Positions 7,725 to 16,741 of a DNA stretch of 64,000 nucleotides are shown one piece after another. The DNA is from Bacteroidales bacterium (GTDB lineage Bacteria > Bacteroidota > Bacteroidia > Bacteroidales > P3): assembly GCA_031263015.1 (NCBI GenBank), contig JAISGN010000008.1:368555-432554 (forward strand), given 5' to 3'. Every line of letters begins with the position of its first letter. The stretch's first letter is position 1. The position numbers and the translations under genes were made by a program. The notes beneath the pieces were generated by a model, which was given only the letters and a program-made list of their open reading frames with translations, ran no database searches and was not told the DNA's origin.

Positions 7725-8975
7725 ATGCAAATGAAACGAGTTGTAGTTACGGGACTGGGCGCTCTGACACCAATAGGTAATAATGTCAATGACTATTGGC
7801 AGGGACTTATAAACGGAGTTAGCGGTTCCGATTTCATAACCCTTTTCGACGCTTCGCAGGCAAAAACAAAGTTTGCTTGCGAAGTGAAGGGTTTTAATTG
7901 TAACGAGTTTTTTGATAGGAAGGAAGCACGAAAGTATGACCGCTTTGCTCAGTTCGGAATAGTCGCTGCAGACCAGGCAATAGCTGATGCGAAAATAGAT
8001 TTTGAGACTTTGGACAAAGATAAAGCGGGAGTAATTTGGGCATCGGGCATCGGAGGAATTATAACCTTTGAAGAAGAGGTCGTAAGCTTTGCAAAGGGCG
8101 ATGGTTCTCTTCGTTTCAATCCGTTCTTTATTCCGAAAATGATTGCCGATATTTGCGCCGGTCATATCTCTATCAAATATGATTTGAGGGGAATCAACTT
8201 TGCTACCGTTTCTGCTTGCGCTTCGTCTGCTCATGCAATAGCCGATGCGTTTATGTACATCAAAACGGGCAAGGCAAAGATGATGGTGTGCGGTGGAAGC
8301 GAGGCTGCCATTTCTCATTCGGGCGTTGGCGGTTTCAGTGCTATGCATGCCATTTCGCAACGCAACGATGACCCCAAGACTGCTTCAAGACCTTATGATA
8401 AAGACAGAGATGGCTTTGTGCTTGGCGAAGGAGCGGGGGCTTTGATTTTGGAAGAAATGGAGCATGCTTTGGCTCGTGGGGCTAAAATCTATGCAGAAAT
8501 CGGTGGAGCGGGCTTAACGGCTGACGCTTATCACATGACGGCGTCTCATCCCGAAGGAAGAGGGGCTATGACTGCGATGAAATTAGCGTTGGAGGAAGCA
8601 GGATTGACCATAAATGACGTTCAGCATATCAATACGCACGGAACATCAACACCGGTCGGCGATTTATCCGAACCGAAAGCGGTTACGGAATTGTTTGGTG
8701 AGAAAGCATACGATATAAACCTCAATTCAACCAAATCAATGACTGGTCACTTGTTGGGAGCGGCTGGAGCAATAGAAGCAATTGCGACAATACTTGCAAT
8801 GGAACACTCTATCGTGCCGCCGACAATAAATCACTTCACCGACGATCCCGACATCCCTAAACTGAATTTTACTTTCAACAAGCCACAACAAAGAGAAATC
8901 TCTGCGGCTCTTTCTAATACGTTTGGTTTCGGAGGTCATAACGCCTGCCTTGCAATCAAAAAATTTGTTAAATAA
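7725..8975 (+). CDS. fabF: Beta-ketoacyl-ACP synthase II
   Basis: A 416-residue thiolase-fold condensing enzyme that elongates acyl-ACP with malonyl-ACP. The Cys-His-His triad is visible: Cys in VSACASSAHAIADA, His in INTHGTSTPVGD, and His in SMTGHLLGAAGAIEA. The C-terminal FGFGGHNACL is also typical. The first codons read MQMKRVVVTG; the second ATG, 6 nt further on, is an equally possible start. It is co-transcribed with acpP and rnc. Confidence 0.97.
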   Translation: MQMKRVVVTGLGALTPIGNNVNDYWQGLINGVSGSDFITLFDASQAKTKFACEVKGFNCNEFFDRKEARKYDRFAQFGIVAADQAIADAKIDFETLDKDKAGVIWASGIGGIITFEEEVVSFAKGDGSLRFNPFFIPKMIADICAGHISIKYDLRGINFATVSACASSAHAIADAFMYIKTGKAKMMVCGGSEAAISHSGVGGFSAMHAISQRNDDPKTASRPYDKDRDGFVLGEGAGALILEEMEHALARGAKIYAEIGGAGLTADAYHMTASHPEGRGAMTAMKLALEEAGLTINDVQHINTHGTSTPVGDLSEPKAVTELFGEKAYDINLNSTKSMTGHLLGAAGAIEAIATILAMEHSIVPPTINHFTDDPDIPKLNFTFNKPQQREISAALSNTFGFGGHNACLAIKKFVK

Positions 8976-9000
8976 ACTTTTATTACCATTTAAACAGGGA

Positions 9001-9711
9001 ATGAGATTCTTTACTAAAAGAAAAAAAGATAAAGAATTGATAAAATTTCTGCGATATGTTCTTGGGTGCAAGCCGAAGAACGTATTTCTTTATAAACAAT
9101 CTCTTATCCATCGCTCATCTACTCATTCCGACGGCAAGGGAAATAAGATTAACAACGAGAGATTAGAATATCTTGGCGATACTGTGCTGAGTACGGTTGT
9201 CGGACACTTGCTTTTCCAAAAGTATCCTTACCAAGGCGAGGGCTTTTTGACCGAAATGCGTTCCAAAATAGTAAGTCGTGCCAGCCTTAACAAGTTAGCG
9301 GTTAAGATAGGCTTAAACAAACTCATTGAATTCAGCAAAGACAACTGCGGAAAGTCCATTTCTATGGATGGAGACGCCTTTGAGGCTCTTGTTGGGGCGT
9401 TATATCTGGATTTAGGCTACAAAAAGACATACCGAATCCTCACAGAAAAAATTTTTAACATCCATTTGGACATTGACAGCCTTGAATCCACCGACTGGAA
9501 CTATAAGAGTAAGATTATAGATTGGTGTCAGAAGAATCGCAAACCTGTTTCCTTTGAGGTTATTGAGGCGATTCAGATTCACGGACGCAAGCAATATCGG
9601 GTTCAAGTGGTGATTGACGGGCAACCAAAGGAGAGTGCGTGCGAATTTTCCATCAAAGCCGCCGACCAGTTAGCCGCAGAAAAGACGTATAGAAAGATGT
9701 TGGGGGAGTAA
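9001..9711 (+). CDS. rnc: Ribonuclease III
   Basis: A 236-residue double-strand-specific endoribonuclease. The signature NNERLEYLGDTVLSTVVGHL and the metal-binding DAFEALVGALYLD are present in the nuclease domain. The last 70 residues form the dsRNA-binding domain, ending in AADQLAAEKTYRKML. An open frame reaches back into fabF, but ATG 9001 is preceded by AGGGA and gives the normal length. It processes rRNA precursors and structured mRNAs. Third gene of the acpP-fabF-rnc unit, 25 bp after fabF. Confidence 0.95.
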   Translation: MRFFTKRKKDKELIKFLRYVLGCKPKNVFLYKQSLIHRSSTHSDGKGNKINNERLEYLGDTVLSTVVGHLLFQKYPYQGEGFLTEMRSKIVSRASLNKLAVKIGLNKLIEFSKDNCGKSISMDGDAFEALVGALYLDLGYKKTYRILTEKIFNIHLDIDSLESTDWNYKSKIIDWCQKNRKPVSFEVIEAIQIHGRKQYRVQVVIDGQPKESACEFSIKAADQLAAEKTYRKMLGE

Positions 9712-9739
9712 ATCCTTACAAGCCGCCCTCAAAACCCCC

Positions 9740-10327
9740 TTCCAACGCCGCAAAATCTACTTCCAACGGGCTGAAACTTCTTTCCATTCCTTCATAATCT
9801 ACTTCCAACGCCGTAAAACTTCATTCCAACGGACTGAAACTTCCTTCCATTCCCGCAAAATCTACTTCCAACGCCATAAAACCTCATTCCAACGCCGTAA
9901 AACTTCATTTTATTCCTTCAAAAGCCCCTTTCATTCGTCCAAAATCAAGTTTCATTCATCTGTAATCAAATAAGGTTGATGGAAACATCGTATGTTTTCG
10001 GTCAAAACATCGTATGTTTCGGGTCAAAAGATGGCATGTTTTCGGTCAAAACATACGATGTTTCACCCAACCAAATCAAATTCTACACGAACCAAACTTG
10101 ATTTTGGGCGAATGAAAGGGGCTTTTGAAGGAATGGAAAGGGCTTTTGTGGTGTTGGAAGTAAGTTTTGAAGGAACTGAATTTGATTTCAGCTCGTTGGA
10201 AGGAGGTTTTGCGGTGTTGGAAGGAGGTTATAAAGGAATAAAAGGGGCTTTTGCGGTGTTGGAAGGAGGTTTTGAGGCGTTGGAAGTTGGTTTTGTGGTG
10301 TTGGAAATTGGTTTTTCGGGTGCGATT
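9740..10327. repeat. Large inverted 21-bp-register array with 22-bp-period centre
   Basis: Left arm 9740-9970: eleven consecutive 21-bp units, most starting TTCCAACG or TTCCATTC. Centre 9983-10069: four units of 22 bp built on AACATCGTATGTT, three in one orientation and one reversed. Right arm from about 10097 to 10327: some eleven 21-bp units in the opposite sense (GTGTTGGAA, GAATGGAA). It fills the whole gap between rnc and the HU-like gene. Read as protein, the right arm gives heptapeptides such as GGFAVLE, an effect of the 21-bp period. No terminal repeats or transposase were seen. Confidence 0.9.
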
Positions 10328-10379
10328 ACGCCGTTTTGAAGAGTTTTTATTACATTTGCAGAAACTAAAACAAAGAGTT

Positions 10380-10772
10380 ATGAGCCTGAAATACGTTATC
10401 AGCAAGAAGAAATTCAAGGATAAGGACGCCCAAACGCAGGAAAAATTTTATGCTACGGGCATCCTCAGCGGCAATACCGACACAAAGGAGGTGGCAAAGT
10501 TGATTCAGGAAGCCACATCGCTCAATCAAGCCGATGTTTATGGGGCTTTGAAGGCGTTGTCGCAGGTTTTGTGCGGACGATTGAAGGAAGGAAAAAGCGT
10601 GAAACTTGATGGCATCGGCACATTCAGCCTTTCCCTCACCAGCAAACCTGCTTCCACAGCAGCGAATGTTCCTCATAAATCGATCAAAGTAAGTAAAATA
10701 TGTTTCAAAGCCGACCGCAGCCTGACCGAAGAAGTGAAGGATGCGGCGATAGAAAAGTTCAGAGGCGCATAA
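10380..10772 (+). CDS. HU-family DNA-binding protein
   Basis: A 130-residue basic protein. The segment VKLDGIGTFSLSLTSKPA corresponds to the DNA-binding arm region of HU/IHF, and the helical part precedes it. Its length and the N-terminal extension fit the longer HU-like proteins common in Bacteroidetes, which bind and bend DNA in the nucleoid. The open frame extends upstream into the repeat array. The ATG at 10380 is chosen because TACATTTG, a -7 box, lies at 10351-10358. The gene abuts the largest 21-bp array, which may be chance. lipA follows 35 bp later. Confidence 0.85.
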   Translation: MSLKYVISKKKFKDKDAQTQEKFYATGILSGNTDTKEVAKLIQEATSLNQADVYGALKALSQVLCGRLKEGKSVKLDGIGTFSLSLTSKPASTAANVPHKSIKVSKICFKADRSLTEEVKDAAIEKFRGA

Positions 10773-10807
10773 CGACCAAACGTATAATCGGAACGAGAGA
10801 TAGGACT

Positions 10808-11674
10808 ATGCAAAGAAGCGAAAAACCATCGTGGTTGAAGATAAAGTTGCGCACAACGGAGACTTACGCCGGCGTAAAGAAGATTGTGGAACTCAATAAG
10901 CTGCATACGATTTGCAGTAGTGGGAAATGCCCCAACATAAACGACTGTTGGTCGCGCGGAACCGCCACTTTTATGATTGCAGGTGAGGTTTGCACCCGCT
11001 CCTGTAAGTTTTGCGCCACACAAACGGGCAAACCGCTGCCGCTAAACGAAGAAGAACCAATGACCATTGCCCGTTCGGTTAATCTGATGCGGCTCAAACA
11101 CTGCGTTATAACTTCGGTTGATAGGGACGATTTGAAGGATAAGGGCGCCGAACACTGGTCTAAAACGATTAAAACCATAAAAAAAGAGAATCCGAATGCG
11201 ATTGTAGAGGTGCTAACGCCCGATTTTGATGGACGAAACGAACTTTTGCAGATTGTTTTTGAGGCAAAGCCGGACGTGTTTTCGCATAATATGGAGACCA
11301 TACGCCGCCTGACACCCCTCATACGAAGCCGTGCCAAATACGATTTAAGTCTGGATGTGTTGAAACAGGCTTCGGATGCGGGGTTATTAACGAAGACGGG
11401 CATAATGGTAGGGCTTGGAGAAACGGAAGATGAGGTGGTGGAACTGATGCGGGATGTCCGTCAGGTGGGAGTTCGTTTCTTCACCATAGGGCAGTATCTC
11501 CAGCCGACAAAACAAAACATTGCGGTGGCGGAATATGTTAAGCCTGAGGTCTTTGAAAGATATAAACAGACGGGACTTGCTCTTGGTTTTGATAACATTG
11601 AGTCTGCTCCCCTTGTTCGCTCATCCTATATGGCTGAAAGCAACAAATATTTTAATAAAACGGCGTTTGAGTAA
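10808..11674 (+). CDS. lipA: Lipoyl synthase
   Basis: A 288-residue radical SAM enzyme that inserts two sulfurs into octanoyl groups on lipoyl domains. It has both clusters: the auxiliary one, CSSGKCPNINDC, and the radical SAM one, CTRSCKFC. The C-terminal RSSYMAE provides the serine ligand of the auxiliary cluster. The open frame starts earlier, inside the HU-like gene, but the ATG at 10808 gives the normal length. Likely read through from the HU-like gene. No lipB is seen in the window. Confidence 0.96.
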   Translation: MQRSEKPSWLKIKLRTTETYAGVKKIVELNKLHTICSSGKCPNINDCWSRGTATFMIAGEVCTRSCKFCATQTGKPLPLNEEEPMTIARSVNLMRLKHCVITSVDRDDLKDKGAEHWSKTIKTIKKENPNAIVEVLTPDFDGRNELLQIVFEAKPDVFSHNMETIRRLTPLIRSRAKYDLSLDVLKQASDAGLLTKTGIMVGLGETEDEVVELMRDVRQVGVRFFTIGQYLQPTKQNIAVAEYVKPEVFERYKQTGLALGFDNIESAPLVRSSYMAESNKYFNKTAFE

Positions 11675-11725
11675 AATGTAATCAGATAAGAAAACAATAA
11701 AGCTTGATGAAAAAATAATGAAACT

Positions 11726-11911
11726 ATGAGAGAAGTTACTTGTCCCAACTGTGGGAGCGTGTTTGTTTGCACACACGATGATGAATGCTTTTGTGCGAAG
11801 TATGAATTGAGCGAAGGTGCTTGCCGAACCTTGCAGCGGCTTTATGATGAATGCCTTTGCGAGCAGTGTTTGAGCCAATATGCCGACAAAAGCAAAGATG
11901 AACCCCGATGA
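11726..11911 (+). CDS. Cysteine-rich CWC-family protein
   Basis: A 61-residue protein with eight cysteines arranged as CPNCGSVFVC, ECFC, CRTL, and ECLCEQCL. This is the pattern of the small cysteine-rich CWC family, here with CFC instead of CWC. The cysteines probably bind metal; the role is unknown. It lies 51 bp after lipA and ends just before a bidirectional terminator. Confidence 0.8.
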   Translation: MREVTCPNCGSVFVCTHDDECFCAKYELSEGACRTLQRLYDECLCEQCLSQYADKSKDEPR

Positions 11912-11917
11912 AATAAG

Positions 11918-11950
11918 AAATCCCGACAGCCAAACGTGCTATCGGGATTT
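11918..11950. terminator. Bidirectional terminator between the CWC gene and atpC
   Basis: Nine-bp stem AAATCCCGA / TCGGGATTT, extended inward by AGC/GCT after one mismatch, with T-rich flanks on both strands. It sits between the convergent genes. Confidence 0.8.
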
Positions 11951-11968
11951 TTATCTTTGATTTTGCGG

Positions 11969-12208
11969 CTATTGAGCGAGGATTTGTATGTTGTTATTCG
12001 CCACTTCAATCAGTCCGCTGTTGATTTCAAAAGTTTGAGGCTTGTCTTCGCCGTCAATCAATTCAATCTTCCCCTTCGCCAAAACCGATATCAGCGGAGC
12101 ATGGTTTTGTAATATTTCAAAGGAACCGTCTATGCCGACGAGCTTCGCTGATTTTATTTGCCCGCTGTAAAGGTTTGTTTCGGGGGTTATTATGTTTATG
12201 GTCATCAT
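11969..12208 (-). CDS. atpC: ATP synthase epsilon subunit, short form
   Basis: A 79-residue protein matching only the N-terminal beta-sandwich of F1 epsilon (TPETNLYSGQIKSAKL, GSFEILQNHAPLISVLAKGK). The C-terminal helical pair that inhibits ATP hydrolysis in many bacteria is absent, as is usual in Bacteroidetes. It starts 14 bp after atpD. The second Met is an equally good start. Confidence 0.93.
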   Translation of the reverse strand: MMTINIITPETNLYSGQIKSAKLVGIDGSFEILQNHAPLISVLAKGKIELIDGEDKPQTFEINSGLIEVANNNIQILAQ

Positions 12209-12222
12209 ACGCTGTTTGGCGA

Positions 12223-13878
<1,656 letters not shown>

Positions 13879-13946
13879 TATTCTTATCAAATAGGCAGAT
13901 GCGGATGCATAAGCAGGTAACATCGGCAGGATACGGACTTTTTTTG

Positions 13947-13954
13947 TAATTTTG
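13947..13954 (+). promoter_or_regulatory. -7 box of the YitT-family gene
   Basis: TAATTTTG, 25 bp before the chosen ATG at 13979. A longer open frame would begin inside this box, which decides the start. Confidence 0.55.
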
Positions 13955-13978
13955 CAGGCACAAAAACTAATAGGTCTT

Positions 13979-14872
13979 ATGAATATCATTACTAAACAAA
14001 AGCACGGAAAAATCGTATGGCAATATGTTATGATTTGTTTCGGCATTGCTCTTTATTCTTTTGCATGGAGTGTCTTTCTTATCCCAAAACACATTATCGG
14101 AGGCGGCGTTGTAGGTCTTTCTTCGGTCATTTACATTATTTCCAATGAGACTTTGCCGGTCGGAGTTATGAATTTCGTCTTCAATACCGTCCTTTTATTG
14201 ATTGGATTCAGGATTCTGGGGAAGAAATTCGCCTTAAACACCGTTGTAGGAATGGTTATATCCTCACTTTGCTTCATCTTGTTTCAACAGGTGATAGGAA
14301 TACAGGATTTAATTGACACAAGCAAGTTTGATTACTTTATGTCGGCAATCCTGGGTGCTGTTTTGTCGGGCATAGGCATAGGTTTATGTTTTGCAAACGG
14401 CGGCAACTCGGGCGGAAGCGACATAGTAGCGCTGATAGTTACTCATTACAAAAACGTAAGTCCCGGTTCTGTGGTGATGATTGTTGATGCCATTGTGATT
14501 TCTACGACATTTATCATTCCTGATAACGGCGTTGAGCAGATTGTTTATTGCCTTGTCGTTCTGGGAGTCTATGCTTATACGCTGGATTTAGTCATTAGCG
14601 GTCGCAAACAGACGTATCAAATCACCGTTTTCTCATTGCATGACGATGAAATAGCGGAAGCAATCGCCAATCAGGTCAAACGCGGCGTTACTCTTTTGCA
14701 TGGACACGGCTGGTACTCAAAACAGAGCCAGAATGTAATCATTGTGATGGCTCAAAAGCACGACCGCGTTGCCATAATGAGAATAATAAAAAATATAGAC
14801 CCCGAAGCATTTATTTCTATCGCAAAAACTCAGGGCGTTTATGGCAAAAATTTTGACCAAATAAAAGATTAG
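13979..14872 (+). CDS. YitT family membrane protein
   Basis: A 297-residue protein with five or six transmembrane helices in the first 200 residues. GGGVVGLSSVIYIISN near residue 37 and FANGGNSGGSDIVALIV near residue 140 are family hallmarks. A soluble C-terminal domain (TVFSLHDDEIAEAIANQV ... GVTLLHGHGWYS) matches the DUF2179 regulatory fold that usually ends these proteins. The transported substrate is not established for the family. The peptide-binding lipoprotein gene follows after 7 bp, so they share a transcript. Confidence 0.88.
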   Translation: MNIITKQKHGKIVWQYVMICFGIALYSFAWSVFLIPKHIIGGGVVGLSSVIYIISNETLPVGVMNFVFNTVLLLIGFRILGKKFALNTVVGMVISSLCFILFQQVIGIQDLIDTSKFDYFMSAILGAVLSGIGIGLCFANGGNSGGSDIVALIVTHYKNVSPGSVVMIVDAIVISTTFIIPDNGVEQIVYCLVVLGVYAYTLDLVISGRKQTYQITVFSLHDDEIAEAIANQVKRGVTLLHGHGWYSKQSQNVIIVMAQKHDRVAIMRIIKNIDPEAFISIAKTQGVYGKNFDQIKD

Positions 14873-14879
14873 TGCAATA

Positions 14880-16514
14880 ATGCGAAGGATTGTCGCCGTT
14901 AAGTCGCTTTATCTTGTCGTCTTGCTGCTTTTCTTTTCTTGCAACAGAGCGAAGAAATATACCGATAAGCAAATCTTTCGCTACAATGAGGCTGCTAATA
15001 TAGCCTCTCTTGACCCTGCTTTTGCCAAAGACCAGTCTATGATATGGGTTTGCCTACAACTTTTCAACGGATTGGTAGAATTGGACAAGGATTTGAACAT
15101 TCGTCCGTCTATTGCGAAGGATTGGACTATTTCTTCCGACAAAAAAGAATATCGTTTCAACCTTCGGCAGGATGTTTTCTTTCATAAAAGTTCGGTTTTC
15201 GGCACAAGGCAGACACGAAAGGTCGTTGCAGCGGATTTTGTGTATAGTTTCAACCGCATAATTGACGAAAAAGTGGCATCTCCCGGTGCTTGGATTTTCA
15301 ATAATGTCGCAAGCGGCGGCTTTATTGCCGAAAACGACAGCACATTCGTCATAAAATTAAAACAACCCTATGCTCCGTTTCTCGGAATGCTCACAATGCC
15401 TTATTGCAGTGTCGTTCCGCATGAAGCCTTACGTCATTTCGGTGCAGATTTTCGGCGGAATCCTGTCGGCACGGGGGCGTTTCGTTTTAAGATGTGGAAG
15501 GAAGGAGTGAAGTTAGTGCTGCTTCGCAATGACGATTACTTTGAAACAGATGAACAAGGCAGGCATTTACCTTACTTAGATGCAATAAACATTAGTTTTA
15601 TCATTGATAAGCAATCCGTCTTTCTTGAATTTATCAAAGGGAATATTGACTTTATTTCAGGTATTGATGCGACTTATAAGGATGAATTGCTGACTCGCAG
15701 CGGCAAACTGCAACCTAAATACGCCGATAAGATAAATCTTTACACTCAACCTTATCTTAATACCGAATATCTGGGCTTTCTGATGGATGATACGAGCAAA
15801 GACAATCCTCTGAGCAACATTAAAGTTCGTCAGGCTATCAATTACGGATTTGATAGGAAGAAAATGATGAGATATTTGAGGAATAACATCGGTTCAGGCA
15901 GCGTTTCAGGGATGATACCCGAAGGTTTGGCGGGTTTTGATTCAACGAAGATTTTCTACAACTATGACCCCGCCAAAGCCAAAGCCCTCCTTGCCGAAGC
16001 AGGATACCCTAACGGCAAAGGGATGCCAACGATTACTTTATCTACAACCTCATCTTATCTTGACCTTTGCAAGTATATTCAGCAGCAATTGATACTTCTG
16101 GGTATGGAAGTAAAGATTGATGTCAATCCTCCTGCTGCTTTGCGGGAGCAGATAGCACAAGGAAAGAGCCGATGGTTCAGAGGGTCGTGGATAGCCGACT
16201 TTCCGGACGCCGAGAACTATCTTTCGCTGTTTTATAGCGGCAATCTGTCGCCCAAAGGTCCGAATTACACACATTTTTACGACAGAACATTTGATGCTTT
16301 GTACAGAAAGGCACAGGCAGAACCCGATATAAATAGCCGCAAAGCCCTTTACGAACAGATGAATGCCTTAATTATGGCTCAATCTCCTGTTGTCGTTCTT
16401 TACTATGACCAAGTGCTGCGATTTGTACATAAGAATATCAGCGGCTTGGAGGCAAACGCTATGAATTTACTAATTCTCAAAAGGGTAAAGATTGATAATC
16501 CGCCTGCATTATAG
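14880..16514 (+). CDS. Peptide-type ABC transporter substrate-binding lipoprotein
   Basis: A 544-residue protein with a lipoprotein signal (YLVVLLLFFSC, lipobox cysteine at residue 21). The body is the family 5 solute-binding fold of oligopeptide and dipeptide transporters: EAANIASLDPAFAKDQSM, DWTISSDKKEYRFNLR, GTGAFRFKMW, NPPAALREQIAQGKSRWF. Its permease and ATPase partners are not in the window, so it may work with distant genes or serve another purpose. It is co-transcribed with the YitT-family gene. Such binding proteins are less common in Bacteroidetes than TonB-dependent systems. Confidence 0.88.
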   Translation: MRRIVAVKSLYLVVLLLFFSCNRAKKYTDKQIFRYNEAANIASLDPAFAKDQSMIWVCLQLFNGLVELDKDLNIRPSIAKDWTISSDKKEYRFNLRQDVFFHKSSVFGTRQTRKVVAADFVYSFNRIIDEKVASPGAWIFNNVASGGFIAENDSTFVIKLKQPYAPFLGMLTMPYCSVVPHEALRHFGADFRRNPVGTGAFRFKMWKEGVKLVLLRNDDYFETDEQGRHLPYLDAINISFIIDKQSVFLEFIKGNIDFISGIDATYKDELLTRSGKLQPKYADKINLYTQPYLNTEYLGFLMDDTSKDNPLSNIKVRQAINYGFDRKKMMRYLRNNIGSGSVSGMIPEGLAGFDSTKIFYNYDPAKAKALLAEAGYPNGKGMPTITLSTTSSYLDLCKYIQQQLILLGMEVKIDVNPPAALREQIAQGKSRWFRGSWIADFPDAENYLSLFYSGNLSPKGPNYTHFYDRTFDALYRKAQAEPDINSRKALYEQMNALIMAQSPVVVLYYDQVLRFVHKNISGLEANAMNLLILKRVKIDNPPAL

Positions 16515-16537
16515 CCTTCGGCGGCAACATTCCACTA

Positions 16538-16676
16538 TTTGTCCGTGTCGGACTGACATTATATTTTTATCAGAGATTGTTTGGCTGAAATGAAACGCTG
16601 TTTGAGAAAAATGAAAGGCTGTTTCATTTTAATCAAAGCAAGTTTCGTTAAAATAAAACAGCCTTTTATTAAATGC
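16538..16676. repeat. 21-bp-register array, 5 units, plus a dyad unit
   Basis: Cores at 16572, 16593 (AAACGCTGTTT), 16614 (AAAGGCTGTTT), 16635 (AAAGCAAGTTT) and 16656 (AAACAGCCTTT). A GTCCGTGTCGGAC dyad at 16541 stands 31 bp before the first core and is out of phase. Confidence 0.88.
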
Positions 16677-16709
16677 AAGTAAGGCACGGGCAAAATGAAT
16701 TAAAAGATG

Positions 16710-16717
16710 TAACTTTG
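16710..16717 (+). promoter_or_regulatory. -7 box of the CapD-like gene
   Basis: TAACTTTG 25 bp before the chosen ATG at 16742. No clear -33 box at the expected distance. Confidence 0.5.
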
Positions 16718-16741
16718 CAAATCGGTATCAAACACAATAAA

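Noticed and set aside
9740..9970. CRISPR array
   Set aside because: There is no split into constant repeats and unique spacers: every 21-bp unit is degenerate, orientation changes within arrays, and no cas gene is present.
9992..10339. 115-codon open frame with seven-residue repeats (GGFAVLE type)
   Set aside because: It lies wholly within the repeat array, and the opposite strand is also open for 113 codons. The heptapeptides follow from the 21-bp period; there is no ribosome-binding site, and the array's left arm runs in the opposite sense.
16541..16560. GTCCGTGTCGGAC dyad as a specific operator of the CapD-like operon
   Set aside because: The same dyad type occurs in several unrelated gaps as part of the 21-bp family, so it is not specific to this operon.
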